A stretch of DNA of 64,000 bases from Candidatus Heimdallarchaeota archaeon LC_2 (GTDB lineage Archaea; Asgardarchaeota; Heimdallarchaeia; Heimdallarchaeales; Kariarchaeaceae). The translations under genes were made by a program, and so were the position numbers. Below, in pieces: positions 1 through 7,678 of the stretch. Location of the stretch: the NCBI GenBank assembly GCA_001940725.1, contig MDVR01000006.1, positions 88,090 through 152,089 on the forward strand, in the 5' to 3' direction. Each line of letters starts with the position of its first letter. Position 1 is the first letter of the stretch. The notes beneath the pieces are model-generated. The model saw only the letters and a program-made list of their open reading frames with translations. It had not been told where the DNA came from and did not search any database.

Positions 1-524
1 CCACCACCAACATTTCCTTCTTGCACGTTATCCGAATTTGAACTATTCAAAGCTTCGAAAACGACCTCTTTTGTTACATGAAATCCAAGTATATCATTTA
101 ACATTCCATCAAAGGTTTCCGCAACAACAGGAAGAAACCAAAGAGCATTTTGATTTAATTTATCGACTACAGTATTTTCAACAATCCATGCAATAGTGGC
201 ATCACGCACAATTCCAACTGAATGAGTGTTAGTAATCATTATTGGCCCTTCAAGGAATCCTGATTCCTCAATCCATGTAGTTCCTGTCATTTCTCCATTT
301 CCATTCAAACTGTACCAAGAAGCAAAAACTTTCGAATATTCTTTTCCTTTTGGTAAAATTGCAGTTACTCCAGTTCTAATTGGTCCTTGACCTCGGATCA
401 ATTTTCCACTACCTTGAATAATAGTAGAATGTCCTACCTCAACTCCATCAACATCAGTAATTGCGTTCATGGCTCCCGTTTCACCTTCGAGTTGTAAACC
501 CAAATCTCTAGCTCTTTGTTTCAT
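1..524 (-). CDS. P1 family peptidase (DmpA/BapA-type aminopeptidase), 3' part cut by window edge
   Basis: Reading the minus strand from the ATG at 524 gives about 174 residues beginning MKQRARDLGLQLEGETG, followed by AITDVDGVEVGHST, the usual opening of the DmpA/L-aminopeptidase D-esterase family (MEROPS P1, Ntn-hydrolase fold). The motif EGNVGG at the window edge matches the family's EGNVGGGTGM segment. Family members cleave themselves before a nucleophilic Ser further downstream; that region lies outside the window. They release N-terminal residues from peptides, some with D- or beta-amino acids. Substrate cannot be inferred. The RidA gene lies upstream in the same direction, 150 bp away, so co-transcription is possible. 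Confidence 0.85.
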   Translation of the reverse strand, partial: MKQRARDLGLQLEGETGAMNAITDVDGVEVGHSTIIQGSGKLIRGQGPIRTGVTAILPKGKEYSKVFASWYSLNGNGEMTGTTWIEESGFLEGPIMITNTHSVGIVRDATIAWIVENTVVDKLNQNALWFLPVVAETFDGMLNDILGFHVTKEVVFEALNSSNSDNVQEGNVGG

Positions 525-674
525 AAATATAAAAAAGTAGAACATAAATTAAAATTTTTTGAATAATTCCTATATTATCAAATTAGAACATTTAGATCAT
601 TAATCGATTTTCCATATAATAGGGGTAATTACATAGTTTCAAACATTTAACCTCTTTTCATTTGGGGTATAATA

Positions 675-1055
675 TCAAGGTATATGAATAATCATATCAA
701 TTTCTACACTTCCGCCTTTAGGCAACGCAGCAACTTCCACAGTTGATCTCGCTGGGGGTTGATCACCAAAGTAAGAACCATACAGTTCATTTATTTTCCC
801 AAATAATCCCAAGTCAGTTACATAAATTGTTGTCTTTAGAACATTATCAAGAGACGTCCCCGCAGCCTCAGCAACGGCTTTTAAGTTCCCCATAATTTGA
901 TGAACCTCTTCATCGACTGATGAAGTCTTCATATCTCCAGTTGATGGATCTAAGGCAATTTGTCCGGCAGTGAAAAGAAGATTTCCTAATTTAACAGCTT
1001 GGGAATATGGTCCGATCGCAGATGGAGCATTAGTCGTGCTTATTATTTCCTTCAT
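675..1055 (-). CDS. ridA: RidA/YjgF/UK114 family enamine/imine deaminase
   Basis: The 126-residue length is typical of RidA. Signatures include the start KEIISTTNAPSAIGPYSQAV, the middle TAGQIALDP and the C-terminal PPARSTVEVAALPKGGSVEID, with the conserved Arg of ARSTV that binds the substrate carboxylate. RidA proteins are cytosolic homotrimers that hydrolyse reactive 2-aminoacrylate-type enamines released by PLP enzymes, preventing damage to other PLP enzymes. It is transcribed toward the P1 peptidase. The ATG at 1055 is the natural start because the family begins at this residue. Confidence 0.93.
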   Translation of the reverse strand: MKEIISTTNAPSAIGPYSQAVKLGNLLFTAGQIALDPSTGDMKTSSVDEEVHQIMGNLKAVAEAAGTSLDNVLKTTIYVTDLGLFGKINELYGSYFGDQPPARSTVEVAALPKGGSVEIDMIIHIP

Positions 1056-1271
1056 AATTATTTTAACAATATGAGTAACATAAAATTATTGTCCAAGTAT
1101 TGGATGATTGATTTGAATGTGATTTACTTCATTTATAAAATTAAAAGAATAAGCAATTTGATTAAATAACTATTTAAAAAATTATGATTATGTTTTGAAT
1201 CAACCAGGATTTTGGTTCAGATATTGAGTTTCACAAGGAAATTTTAAAGCTGTACACCTTTTAACTACAAC

Positions 1272-1919
1272 ATGGATCCTGAATTTGTCAGTATTGGACT
1301 GATTTTTACAAGTTATTTAATCGGTTCAATTCCACCATCCTACATCATAGGAAAACTATTTTTCAAAACTGATATCAGGAAACAAGGAAGTGGGAATGTC
1401 GGAGGTGCAAATTCAATTAGAATATTTGGTAAAAAGGTTGGTGCGATAGTCGCAATTTTCGATATCTTCAAAGGTACATTTGCGGTTTTAATCACAGATT
1501 ACTATAGTGATGAAGCTACCACAGAAGTTGGATTTTTTGCCAGGAGTGAAAATATTATTGCATTGGCAGCATTTGCTGTTGTGATGGGTCATTGTTTCTC
1601 AATTTTCCTTAAATTCAGTGGAGGCAAAGGTGGAGCAACAACGTGGGGGATATTAATCGCAATAGATCCTTTTAGCTTTTTAATAATTATTGCTTTTTGG
1701 ATTGTTGTTGTTCTTTCAACCCGTTTCACTTCACTTGGAAATTTAGCCATGTCATTTGCAATACCATTGGTTCTTGAATTGCGAACTGATAAAACCCCAT
1801 TTATCAATATGGGATATGCTCTTGTTGCACTTTTATGGTTCAAACATCGGGAAAATATAGGTCGATTATTTAGAGGAGAAGAACGTAAATTCGGAACTAA
1901 AGAAGCTGTAGTAGCCTAG
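1272..1919 (+). CDS. plsY: Glycerol-3-phosphate acyltransferase PlsY-like membrane protein
   Basis: The 215-residue polytopic protein carries the three PlsY active-site motifs: SYLIGSIPPSYIIGK in the first helix, GSGNVGGAN (family GSGNxGATN), and GHCFSIFLKFSGGKGGAT (family GHxxSxFLxFxGGKG). PlsY transfers an acyl group from acyl phosphate to the sn-1 position of glycerol-3-phosphate, the first step of bacterial phospholipid synthesis. It has about five to six membrane helices. Neighbours on either side are transcribed convergently or divergently, so it is monocistronic. Its presence beside archaeal ether-lipid genes (geranylgeranyl reductase and UbiA enzyme in this window) is notable. The family call is secure; the substrate in this organism is inference. 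Confidence 0.9.
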   Translation: MDPEFVSIGLIFTSYLIGSIPPSYIIGKLFFKTDIRKQGSGNVGGANSIRIFGKKVGAIVAIFDIFKGTFAVLITDYYSDEATTEVGFFARSENIIALAAFAVVMGHCFSIFLKFSGGKGGATTWGILIAIDPFSFLIIIAFWIVVVLSTRFTSLGNLAMSFAIPLVLELRTDKTPFINMGYALVALLWFKHRENIGRLFRGEERKFGTKEAVVA

Positions 1920-1923
1920 TTAT

Positions 1924-3192
1924 TTAATCTGCATTTTTAGTGGAAGCATTCTTTTTAGATTTTTCAGATTTACTTTCCTTTTTCACACTTACTTTGATTT
2001 TAGGCGGTAATTCTTCTTCGTATGGATCAAAAACAGCTTGCAACGAATCTTCCAGCTGGAAAATTTCATCCTCATCTATTCTAATTTCAGTATAATCAAG
2101 CATATTCTCTTCAACAATTATTCGTTTTCGAGAGTCTCTTGCTATTCGCATTATTTGTAATATACGAGTTGGTAAAGGTAGACCAGCTATAATTGCTCGT
2201 AACTTAGCTTCTCCAGTCTCATCAGAAACAAATTTAACATGTGGTCTTGTATTTCTGAATTCCTTGAAAAGTTTGTTAGTCTCAAAACGAGTTGCAAAGT
2301 CAAGTTTTCCACCAGGTTGTTCAAGATTAAAAATTGAAATGAATGCACGTTCAGCTTCAAAAACAGCATCTTTGTTTAAGCTCGTAGTATCTATTACACT
2401 TTCACTAATAACATCCTCAATACGTAAATTATCAAGATCCCCGGATTCTCCACCTATTGTCTCAGACACAAAAACCGAAATCCCTTGAGAATGAATAACA
2501 TCAAACAAATCTGAAACATTGGCATCAAATTCTTCAGTTATACTATCCTTGAAACTTGCGATTAATAGATCAGCTAAAGCAGTAGGAATGATTTCAAGTC
2601 TTTTTTTGGATACTTCACTGAATGGAAGATCTAATTCCCTTATTCTGGGTTTATTATCAAGAATAATGATTGGGTTTTTTGGAGCTCGTTTTTTAAATGC
2701 AATTTGATAGATAAATTCAGCGGCATTATATTGTACTCTTGAATTTTCGAATACTTCGGGCAATAGTGTAATAACAGGAGGTTTGAGATTAAATTCCTTC
2801 GCTAATATTTCCAAAACAACTGTAGTAGCACCTAATCCTGTACCACCAGATCCTGTTGCAACAAATAATAAACCCTCAAAACTTTTTCCTAATAATTTCT
2901 CCAGTTTTTCTTTTATTTCATCCGATGAATTTTTGATATCTTTCGTAGCTACATCAAGTCTTTTTGCGTAACCGTCTTTTGAACCTGGAATCGACACAGT
3001 TAATTCAAAGTTTTTTTGGCTTTTTTCATCAACAAGTTCTGTTGTAATTAGTAAACTTTTCACTTTTACATCATGTACTTGGAGATTTTTTATAATTCCA
3101 ATGCCAATTTCCATTCCTGTGTCTCCACAGGAGATAATTGCAACTTCTAGAGATTCTTTACTGATATGTAAAAATTTCTTCCAACGAGACAT
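1924..3192 (-). CDS. Divergent FtsZ/tubulin superfamily protein (second of a pair)
   Basis: This 422-residue protein has the order of loops seen in FtsZ/tubulin GTPases. T1-like VAIISCGDTGMEIG is near residue 18; the signature T4 loop GSGGTGLGAT is near residue 115; T5-like PEVFENSRVQYNAAE follows; then T6-like ILDNKPRI and a T7-like SDLFDVI whose DxxD spacing matches the catalytic NxDxxD of FtsZ. The T1 glycines are altered (GDTG). The C-terminal domain shares the pattern GLPLPTRI..ARDSR with the other FtsZ-like protein here, so the two are paralogues. A charged, Lys/Ser-rich tail ends the protein. It is the last gene of a three-gene operon, 1 bp after the membrane protein. Polymerisation is inferred, not shown. 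Confidence 0.72.
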   Translation of the reverse strand: MSRWKKFLHISKESLEVAIISCGDTGMEIGIGIIKNLQVHDVKVKSLLITTELVDEKSQKNFELTVSIPGSKDGYAKRLDVATKDIKNSSDEIKEKLEKLLGKSFEGLLFVATGSGGTGLGATTVVLEILAKEFNLKPPVITLLPEVFENSRVQYNAAEFIYQIAFKKRAPKNPIIILDNKPRIRELDLPFSEVSKKRLEIIPTALADLLIASFKDSITEEFDANVSDLFDVIHSQGISVFVSETIGGESGDLDNLRIEDVISESVIDTTSLNKDAVFEAERAFISIFNLEQPGGKLDFATRFETNKLFKEFRNTRPHVKFVSDETGEAKLRAIIAGLPLPTRILQIMRIARDSRKRIIVEENMLDYTEIRIDEDEIFQLEDSLQAVFDPYEEELPPKIKVSVKKESKSEKSKKNASTKNAD

Positions 3193-3193
3193 T

Positions 3194-4504
3194 TTACGGT
3201 CCTCCCCAAGTTAAAAGTTCCATTAGCAGTGGAACTATTCTCCAAACGTATAGAATCAGTAAAGCCGCAATCTGAATTAATCTTATAGGATTGACCGGTG
3301 ATGGTTTCATCGTATAGATGTAATTTCGCAACATGTACAAAACATGAGTTTCATTAGATATGATAAGATCTCGTTTTAGGGCAACATCAGTTATTTCATC
3401 AAATAGAAAAGGATCTAACTCCGTGAGGGCTTTATGTTTGAATTTTCTAATAGCCCACCAGATTCTTACAATTGGAACTATAACAGCACCAAATGCAGCT
3501 AGCAATGAAAGGATTAGACCTATTATCATGAAAAAGGTCAATCCTGTTTCATCCCCTAAATTAGGAGGATTGTCTATCCATAGAATAAATGGGCCAATTA
3601 TAAGAAATAACAGAGCGTTTATTACTACAGTGGACGAAGCAAGACCAATAATGGGAATATCACCTAATGATCTGATTGAAAGTCCCGGTGTATCCGATAA
3701 GACTGAAACTACTTCATAGTTTTTCTTCGAAAGAATTGTTTCATGTCCTTCAGTGTAACCTACAGTTCTTTCTGTTATTTTTATCAATAATTTATCGTAG
3801 ATCCGTGTATTTCTGGACACGTACCTGTAGGAGACTAATGATATGTATATCATTAAAGAGATCCCAAAATGACCAATCAAGAGGGCAATCGACCAAATAA
3901 TTGTTATAAAAATGCTATATCTAAGAGAAGGTCCATCTAGTAATGTGATTGCAATTAATTCTAGATCCAAAATTAAAGTAATTAAAAAGGAAACGACTAG
4001 ATATTTTTTACTCCATTGTGTTTGATAGGCTTCATTTAACGGTTTCTCAATGGATTCGACTAACCAAGTGTTTGTTTTAGAATCCAACATATTATTGAAC
4101 ATAGTATAAATGATTTTAAGATAAGCTGGAGCTGCTGCAACTCCTAATAATATGAAAAACAGAAGAACGAAACTTACTGCAGTTTTATCATAAGCAACTC
4201 CAGTTTGAATAATAATTAATAATGTTGGACTAGCAAAAAGAATTATCAAACCAATCAAACGAGCAATCAAACCCCAACTTTGATGTAAAACAGCGTTCAT
4301 AGGTAAAGTGTATAGGGCTCGTGGCAATTTTCGAAAATTGCGTACTGGGTTCTCAATTATTGAGATTAAAGATAAATATTGTGGATCCAATCCTTGTGGT
4401 AAATCATCTTGATTATCTTCAAGAAATGGTTCAAAACTAAATTTAATCCTTTCGTAAGAAAGAGCGGCTTCAGGAACTTCTGTTACTGTTTCGATTTTAA
4501 TCAC
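3194..4504 (-). CDS. Polytopic membrane protein between two FtsZ-like genes
   Basis: The 436-residue protein is not recognised as a known family. About 70 soluble N-terminal residues precede six to seven predicted membrane helices, for example near residues 78-100, 107-130, 168-190, 197-222, 288-310, 320-345 and 413-432. There is a cytosolic-looking stretch of about 70 residues between helices four and five (KLLIKITERTVGYTEGHETI region). It sits 3 bp after the upstream FtsZ-like gene and 1 bp before the downstream one, so the three are almost certainly translated from one transcript. The likely role is a membrane anchor or partner for the FtsZ-like proteins; this is inference from context alone. 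Confidence 0.75.
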   Translation of the reverse strand: MIKIETVTEVPEAALSYERIKFSFEPFLEDNQDDLPQGLDPQYLSLISIIENPVRNFRKLPRALYTLPMNAVLHQSWGLIARLIGLIILFASPTLLIIIQTGVAYDKTAVSFVLLFFILLGVAAAPAYLKIIYTMFNNMLDSKTNTWLVESIEKPLNEAYQTQWSKKYLVVSFLITLILDLELIAITLLDGPSLRYSIFITIIWSIALLIGHFGISLMIYISLVSYRYVSRNTRIYDKLLIKITERTVGYTEGHETILSKKNYEVVSVLSDTPGLSIRSLGDIPIIGLASSTVVINALLFLIIGPFILWIDNPPNLGDETGLTFFMIIGLILSLLAAFGAVIVPIVRIWWAIRKFKHKALTELDPFLFDEITDVALKRDLIISNETHVLYMLRNYIYTMKPSPVNPIRLIQIAALLILYVWRIVPLLMELLTWGGP

Positions 4505-4507
4505 CCG

Positions 4508-5860
4508 TTAATGTGTGCGCCTATATTCGGCAAATTCCTCAGATCGTTCTTTTGCCAATTCTTCACCTGTTTTAACATCTATTTCTTCATCAGCATTTAA
4601 CCTATTGATCTTTGGATTATCCTTACCATCTGCAGTATTAGTAATTTCAGTATTTAATAACTCAACTCGCGCATCCTGTGCTTTTTGCAATAAACTTTCT
4701 ATTCGAGAAGTTAATTTCAATCCAGTAAAGATTCCGCGTATTTCAAAATTTGTCTCTTCAGAAATAGTTTCAGTGAATTTTGGAAAGATATCGCTATTAT
4801 CAAAACCTGATATTAGCATTCTGTATTCTCGGGCAGATACTTTGTCTTGTGTACTTTCTATGAATAAATAGGATCTAGTACTTTGATAAATATCTAATTC
4901 ACCCGAATTTGCACCAGCGTATTTAGAAGTGAAGAAATCATTAAGATTGGAATAATCCCCGCCTGAGTGCATAAAATTCAACATTCCTACACCTCTAATA
5001 TTTCTGAAAACTTCAAGAAATTCATTTAAATCTGCTGAATAACCAACGCTATCAAGTTCAGTACTTATAAGCAGATCAGTTATTGTGCTCCCTATTCTTT
5101 CATTGATAGCATACAAAGTAGTTGCGAAGTTTTTACGGGAATTTTTCTCAAAGAAATAATCATTATCAACTAATAATGAACAAAGATTCAAACATTGTTC
5201 TTTTGGTCCATAGCTAAAACGGTATAAAGCTGCGGCAGCAGTGAATTGTATACGTGTATTCTCTTCCCGACCTGGGAAGAAAATTATGGGCACTGGTCTT
5301 TTTCCTTTTTCTATCAAATATTTTGCCAATTCATAAGATACGCCAACTCCAGTCCCTCCTGCTCCAAAAATTAAAAATACAATCTCGTGATCATACCTCA
5401 TTTCAATGCTTTGCAAATAATCATCAACGGCTTTATCAATAGCAGTTTTATTCTCTATTGCTAATGTGGCTCCTTTTCGATATTGTTTTGCAGTTCCAGC
5501 ATTTGTATTTGGAATAAGGAATTTGTTACTAATGAGATCATGATTATTTAATTCATTCTCATTAGTCTCAATCCCTAATATCGGATACTCCAATCCATAC
5601 TCTTTGAATCGTTTTGCAATAGCAGAAGCTATCCGGACACCACAACCACCAACACTAATAATTGGAATTTGTGGCATTGATGGATTTTCAACAGCAAGTT
5701 TTGGAGAAAGAAAATCTTCACTACTCAATTCATAAGTACTGAAATCGTCAGATTTGTCCTTTGAATTCTTTCCTGATGGAATATTCAAATTTGACATTAC
5801 TATGCTTTCGCTTCCAATTCCGGCTCTTTTAAGGAAGCTTAAAAATGATAATTTAGCCAT
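4508..5860 (-). CDS. Divergent FtsZ/tubulin superfamily protein (first of a pair)
   Basis: This 450-residue protein has an approximately 60-residue polar N-terminal extension, then T1 loop IPIISVGGCGVRIASAI, T2-like IETNENEL, T4 signature FGAGGTGVGVS, T5-like FFPGREENTRIQFTAAA, T6 VDNDYF and T7-like SADLNEF. The acidic pair D-x-x-E replaces the D-x-x-D of FtsZ, so nucleotide hydrolysis is plausible. The C-terminal domain (RGIFTGLKLTSRI) matches its paralogue, and an acidic/basic tail follows. It is the first gene of the operon and has no close upstream gene (pyruvate kinase ends 119 bp before). It is clearly not ordinary FtsZ1/FtsZ2 or CetZ. Related divergent families such as FtsZl1 or Tubulin_2 are alternatives. 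Confidence 0.75.
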   Translation of the reverse strand: MAKLSFLSFLKRAGIGSESIVMSNLNIPSGKNSKDKSDDFSTYELSSEDFLSPKLAVENPSMPQIPIISVGGCGVRIASAIAKRFKEYGLEYPILGIETNENELNNHDLISNKFLIPNTNAGTAKQYRKGATLAIENKTAIDKAVDDYLQSIEMRYDHEIVFLIFGAGGTGVGVSYELAKYLIEKGKRPVPIIFFPGREENTRIQFTAAAALYRFSYGPKEQCLNLCSLLVDNDYFFEKNSRKNFATTLYAINERIGSTITDLLISTELDSVGYSADLNEFLEVFRNIRGVGMLNFMHSGGDYSNLNDFFTSKYAGANSGELDIYQSTRSYLFIESTQDKVSAREYRMLISGFDNSDIFPKFTETISEETNFEIRGIFTGLKLTSRIESLLQKAQDARVELLNTEITNTADGKDNPKINRLNADEEIDVKTGEELAKERSEEFAEYRRTH

Positions 5861-5979
5861 TTTCTACAATTAATCTATGGAATACCCACTTTAATAAGAT
5901 TAACACATAAAGTTAGAATTAATCAGTTATTTTTGAATTTCTTCCCTACACTAATTCATTTTTGCGATTTGGCTCATTA

Positions 5980-7452
5980 CTAGTTTTCAATACTGTAAGC
6001 TTTTGAAAATCTCTCTGATGCCTCCATAGAAGATACAATATCATTTACATTAAGATATTGAATTAAATTAGTTGATGAAGGTAATCCCAATAAAGAGCCT
6101 GCGACTACTACACAATTTGCTTCTTTTTCAATCATTCCAATCTTATGTGCTTGGTGCATTCCTGAATGTATCATTTCATCAGTTGAATTAAAATCCCGTT
6201 TAAGCCAAATAGGAGTCACTCCCCATTGCATTCTTGACCTTCTAGCCGTTTTTATATTGGGTGTAATCACAATTATCGGTTGTGTTGGTCTAAATTTTGA
6301 GACTAATTGACTTGTTACTCCTGATCGAGTATAAGCTAATAAGTAATCAGCATGGAGGCCTGAAGCTAATGAGACTGCAGCCCTACCAATCGAATCTGCA
6401 ACAGTTGCCTTTCCAGAAAATTTTTTACCCGATTTCTGCTTTATTTTAGTTTCTACAGTCCGAATAATTCGATTCATTGTACTCACCGCCTCTATTGGGT
6501 AATTTCCAGTTGCAGTTTCTGCAGATAACATCACAGCATCAGCTCCTTGAAGTATAGCATTTGCAACATCTGATGTTTCAGCTCTTGTTGATCTTGGCGA
6601 CATTACCATTGATTCTAACATTTGAGTAGCAACAATACAGGTTTTGGCAACATCATTACATTTTTTCACAAGGCTTTGTTGGATTAGTGGAACTTGTTCT
6701 GGTGGCAATTCTACACCCAAATCACCTCGTGCGACCATTATTCCATCTGAAACCGTGATAATTTCATCAATATTGGTAATAGCGTTTTTGTGTTCAATTT
6801 TGGAAATTATTGGAATTTTATCTGTGGTGTGTGAACTAATTATTTTTTTAACCTCATCAATATCTTTGGTTCTTCTTACGAATGACACCGAATAGAAATC
6901 TGGTTCTAATCCAATTGTGAAATCGAGATCTGACTTGTCTTTTTTAGTAGGAGAATATAGGAAGATTGGAACGTCAGGGGCATTAACACCCTTTCTTGAA
7001 CTTAATGGCCCTCCATTAATAATTGTACAGAGCAACTCACTGCTTGATTTTTCTTTTACTTTAAGTTCTATTAATCCATCATTGAGAAATAAATTATGTC
7101 CCTCTTCGGCTAAATCTATAAGATCAGCATAAGTAACTGAAGCCATGAGCTTATTACCAACAATTTCTTCTTTACATAGTGTAAATTTATCTCCTGTACG
7201 CAAAATAACTGGGTTTTCCATTTTACCAATTCGAATTTTTGGTCCTGAAAGATCGAAAAGAATTGGGATTTGATCATTCACATCCCTTACAAGCTCGAAT
7301 CTACGTTTAGCGTCATCATGGGTCCCGTGAGACATATTCAATCTTATTAAATCTAATCCTTCATCAATCATTGCTTCTAAAGTCTCTGCATTATCAGATG
7401 CTGGACCTAGAGTTGCAATTATTGCACCTTTTGCGTCTTCAACTGCTATAAT
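5980..7452 (-). CDS. pyk: Pyruvate kinase, apparent non-AUG start
   Basis: Pyruvate kinase converts phosphoenolpyruvate and ADP to pyruvate and ATP. Visible motifs are IRLNMSHGTHDD, the catalytic Lys region ISKIEHKNAI, the metal-site MVARGDLGVELP and TQMLESM; a C-terminal regulatory-type domain follows. Family members start with a strand KGAIIATLGPASDN, which is encoded here upstream of the first in-frame ATG (7371). Reading back, no ATG, GTG or TTG occurs before the in-frame stop at 7453-7455; the codons after that stop are ATT, ATA, GCA. A GAGTGAT sequence (7455-7461) sits at Shine-Dalgarno distance. The start given (ATT, 7452; 490 residues) is a proposal. ATA at 7449, or a one-base indel joining the out-of-frame ATG at 7463, are alternatives. 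Confidence 0.88.
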   Translation of the reverse strand: MIAVEDAKGAIIATLGPASDNAETLEAMIDEGLDLIRLNMSHGTHDDAKRRFELVRDVNDQIPILFDLSGPKIRIGKMENPVILRTGDKFTLCKEEIVGNKLMASVTYADLIDLAEEGHNLFLNDGLIELKVKEKSSSELLCTIINGGPLSSRKGVNAPDVPIFLYSPTKKDKSDLDFTIGLEPDFYSVSFVRRTKDIDEVKKIISSHTTDKIPIISKIEHKNAITNIDEIITVSDGIMVARGDLGVELPPEQVPLIQQSLVKKCNDVAKTCIVATQMLESMVMSPRSTRAETSDVANAILQGADAVMLSAETATGNYPIEAVSTMNRIIRTVETKIKQKSGKKFSGKATVADSIGRAAVSLASGLHADYLLAYTRSGVTSQLVSKFRPTQPIIVITPNIKTARRSRMQWGVTPIWLKRDFNSTDEMIHSGMHQAHKIGMIEKEANCVVVAGSLLGLPSSTNLIQYLNVNDIVSSMEASERFSKAYSIEN

Positions 7453-7678
7453 TTATCACTCATAATAAATTACAATAATTGTCTACAATAAGTTATTCTG
7501 AAATTTGAGAAGAAAAGTAACAATATCAATTAAATTTATTACTCACATTAATCATATCCAAAATATAAAATCTATCTTTTGAGATGATTTCTGTCAAAGT
7601 AATAAAAATGGGTCTTTCGAATAGATTAATCATTTATAATTGAAACTGTTTTTTAATTGAAAAATAAATGTCTCAATT

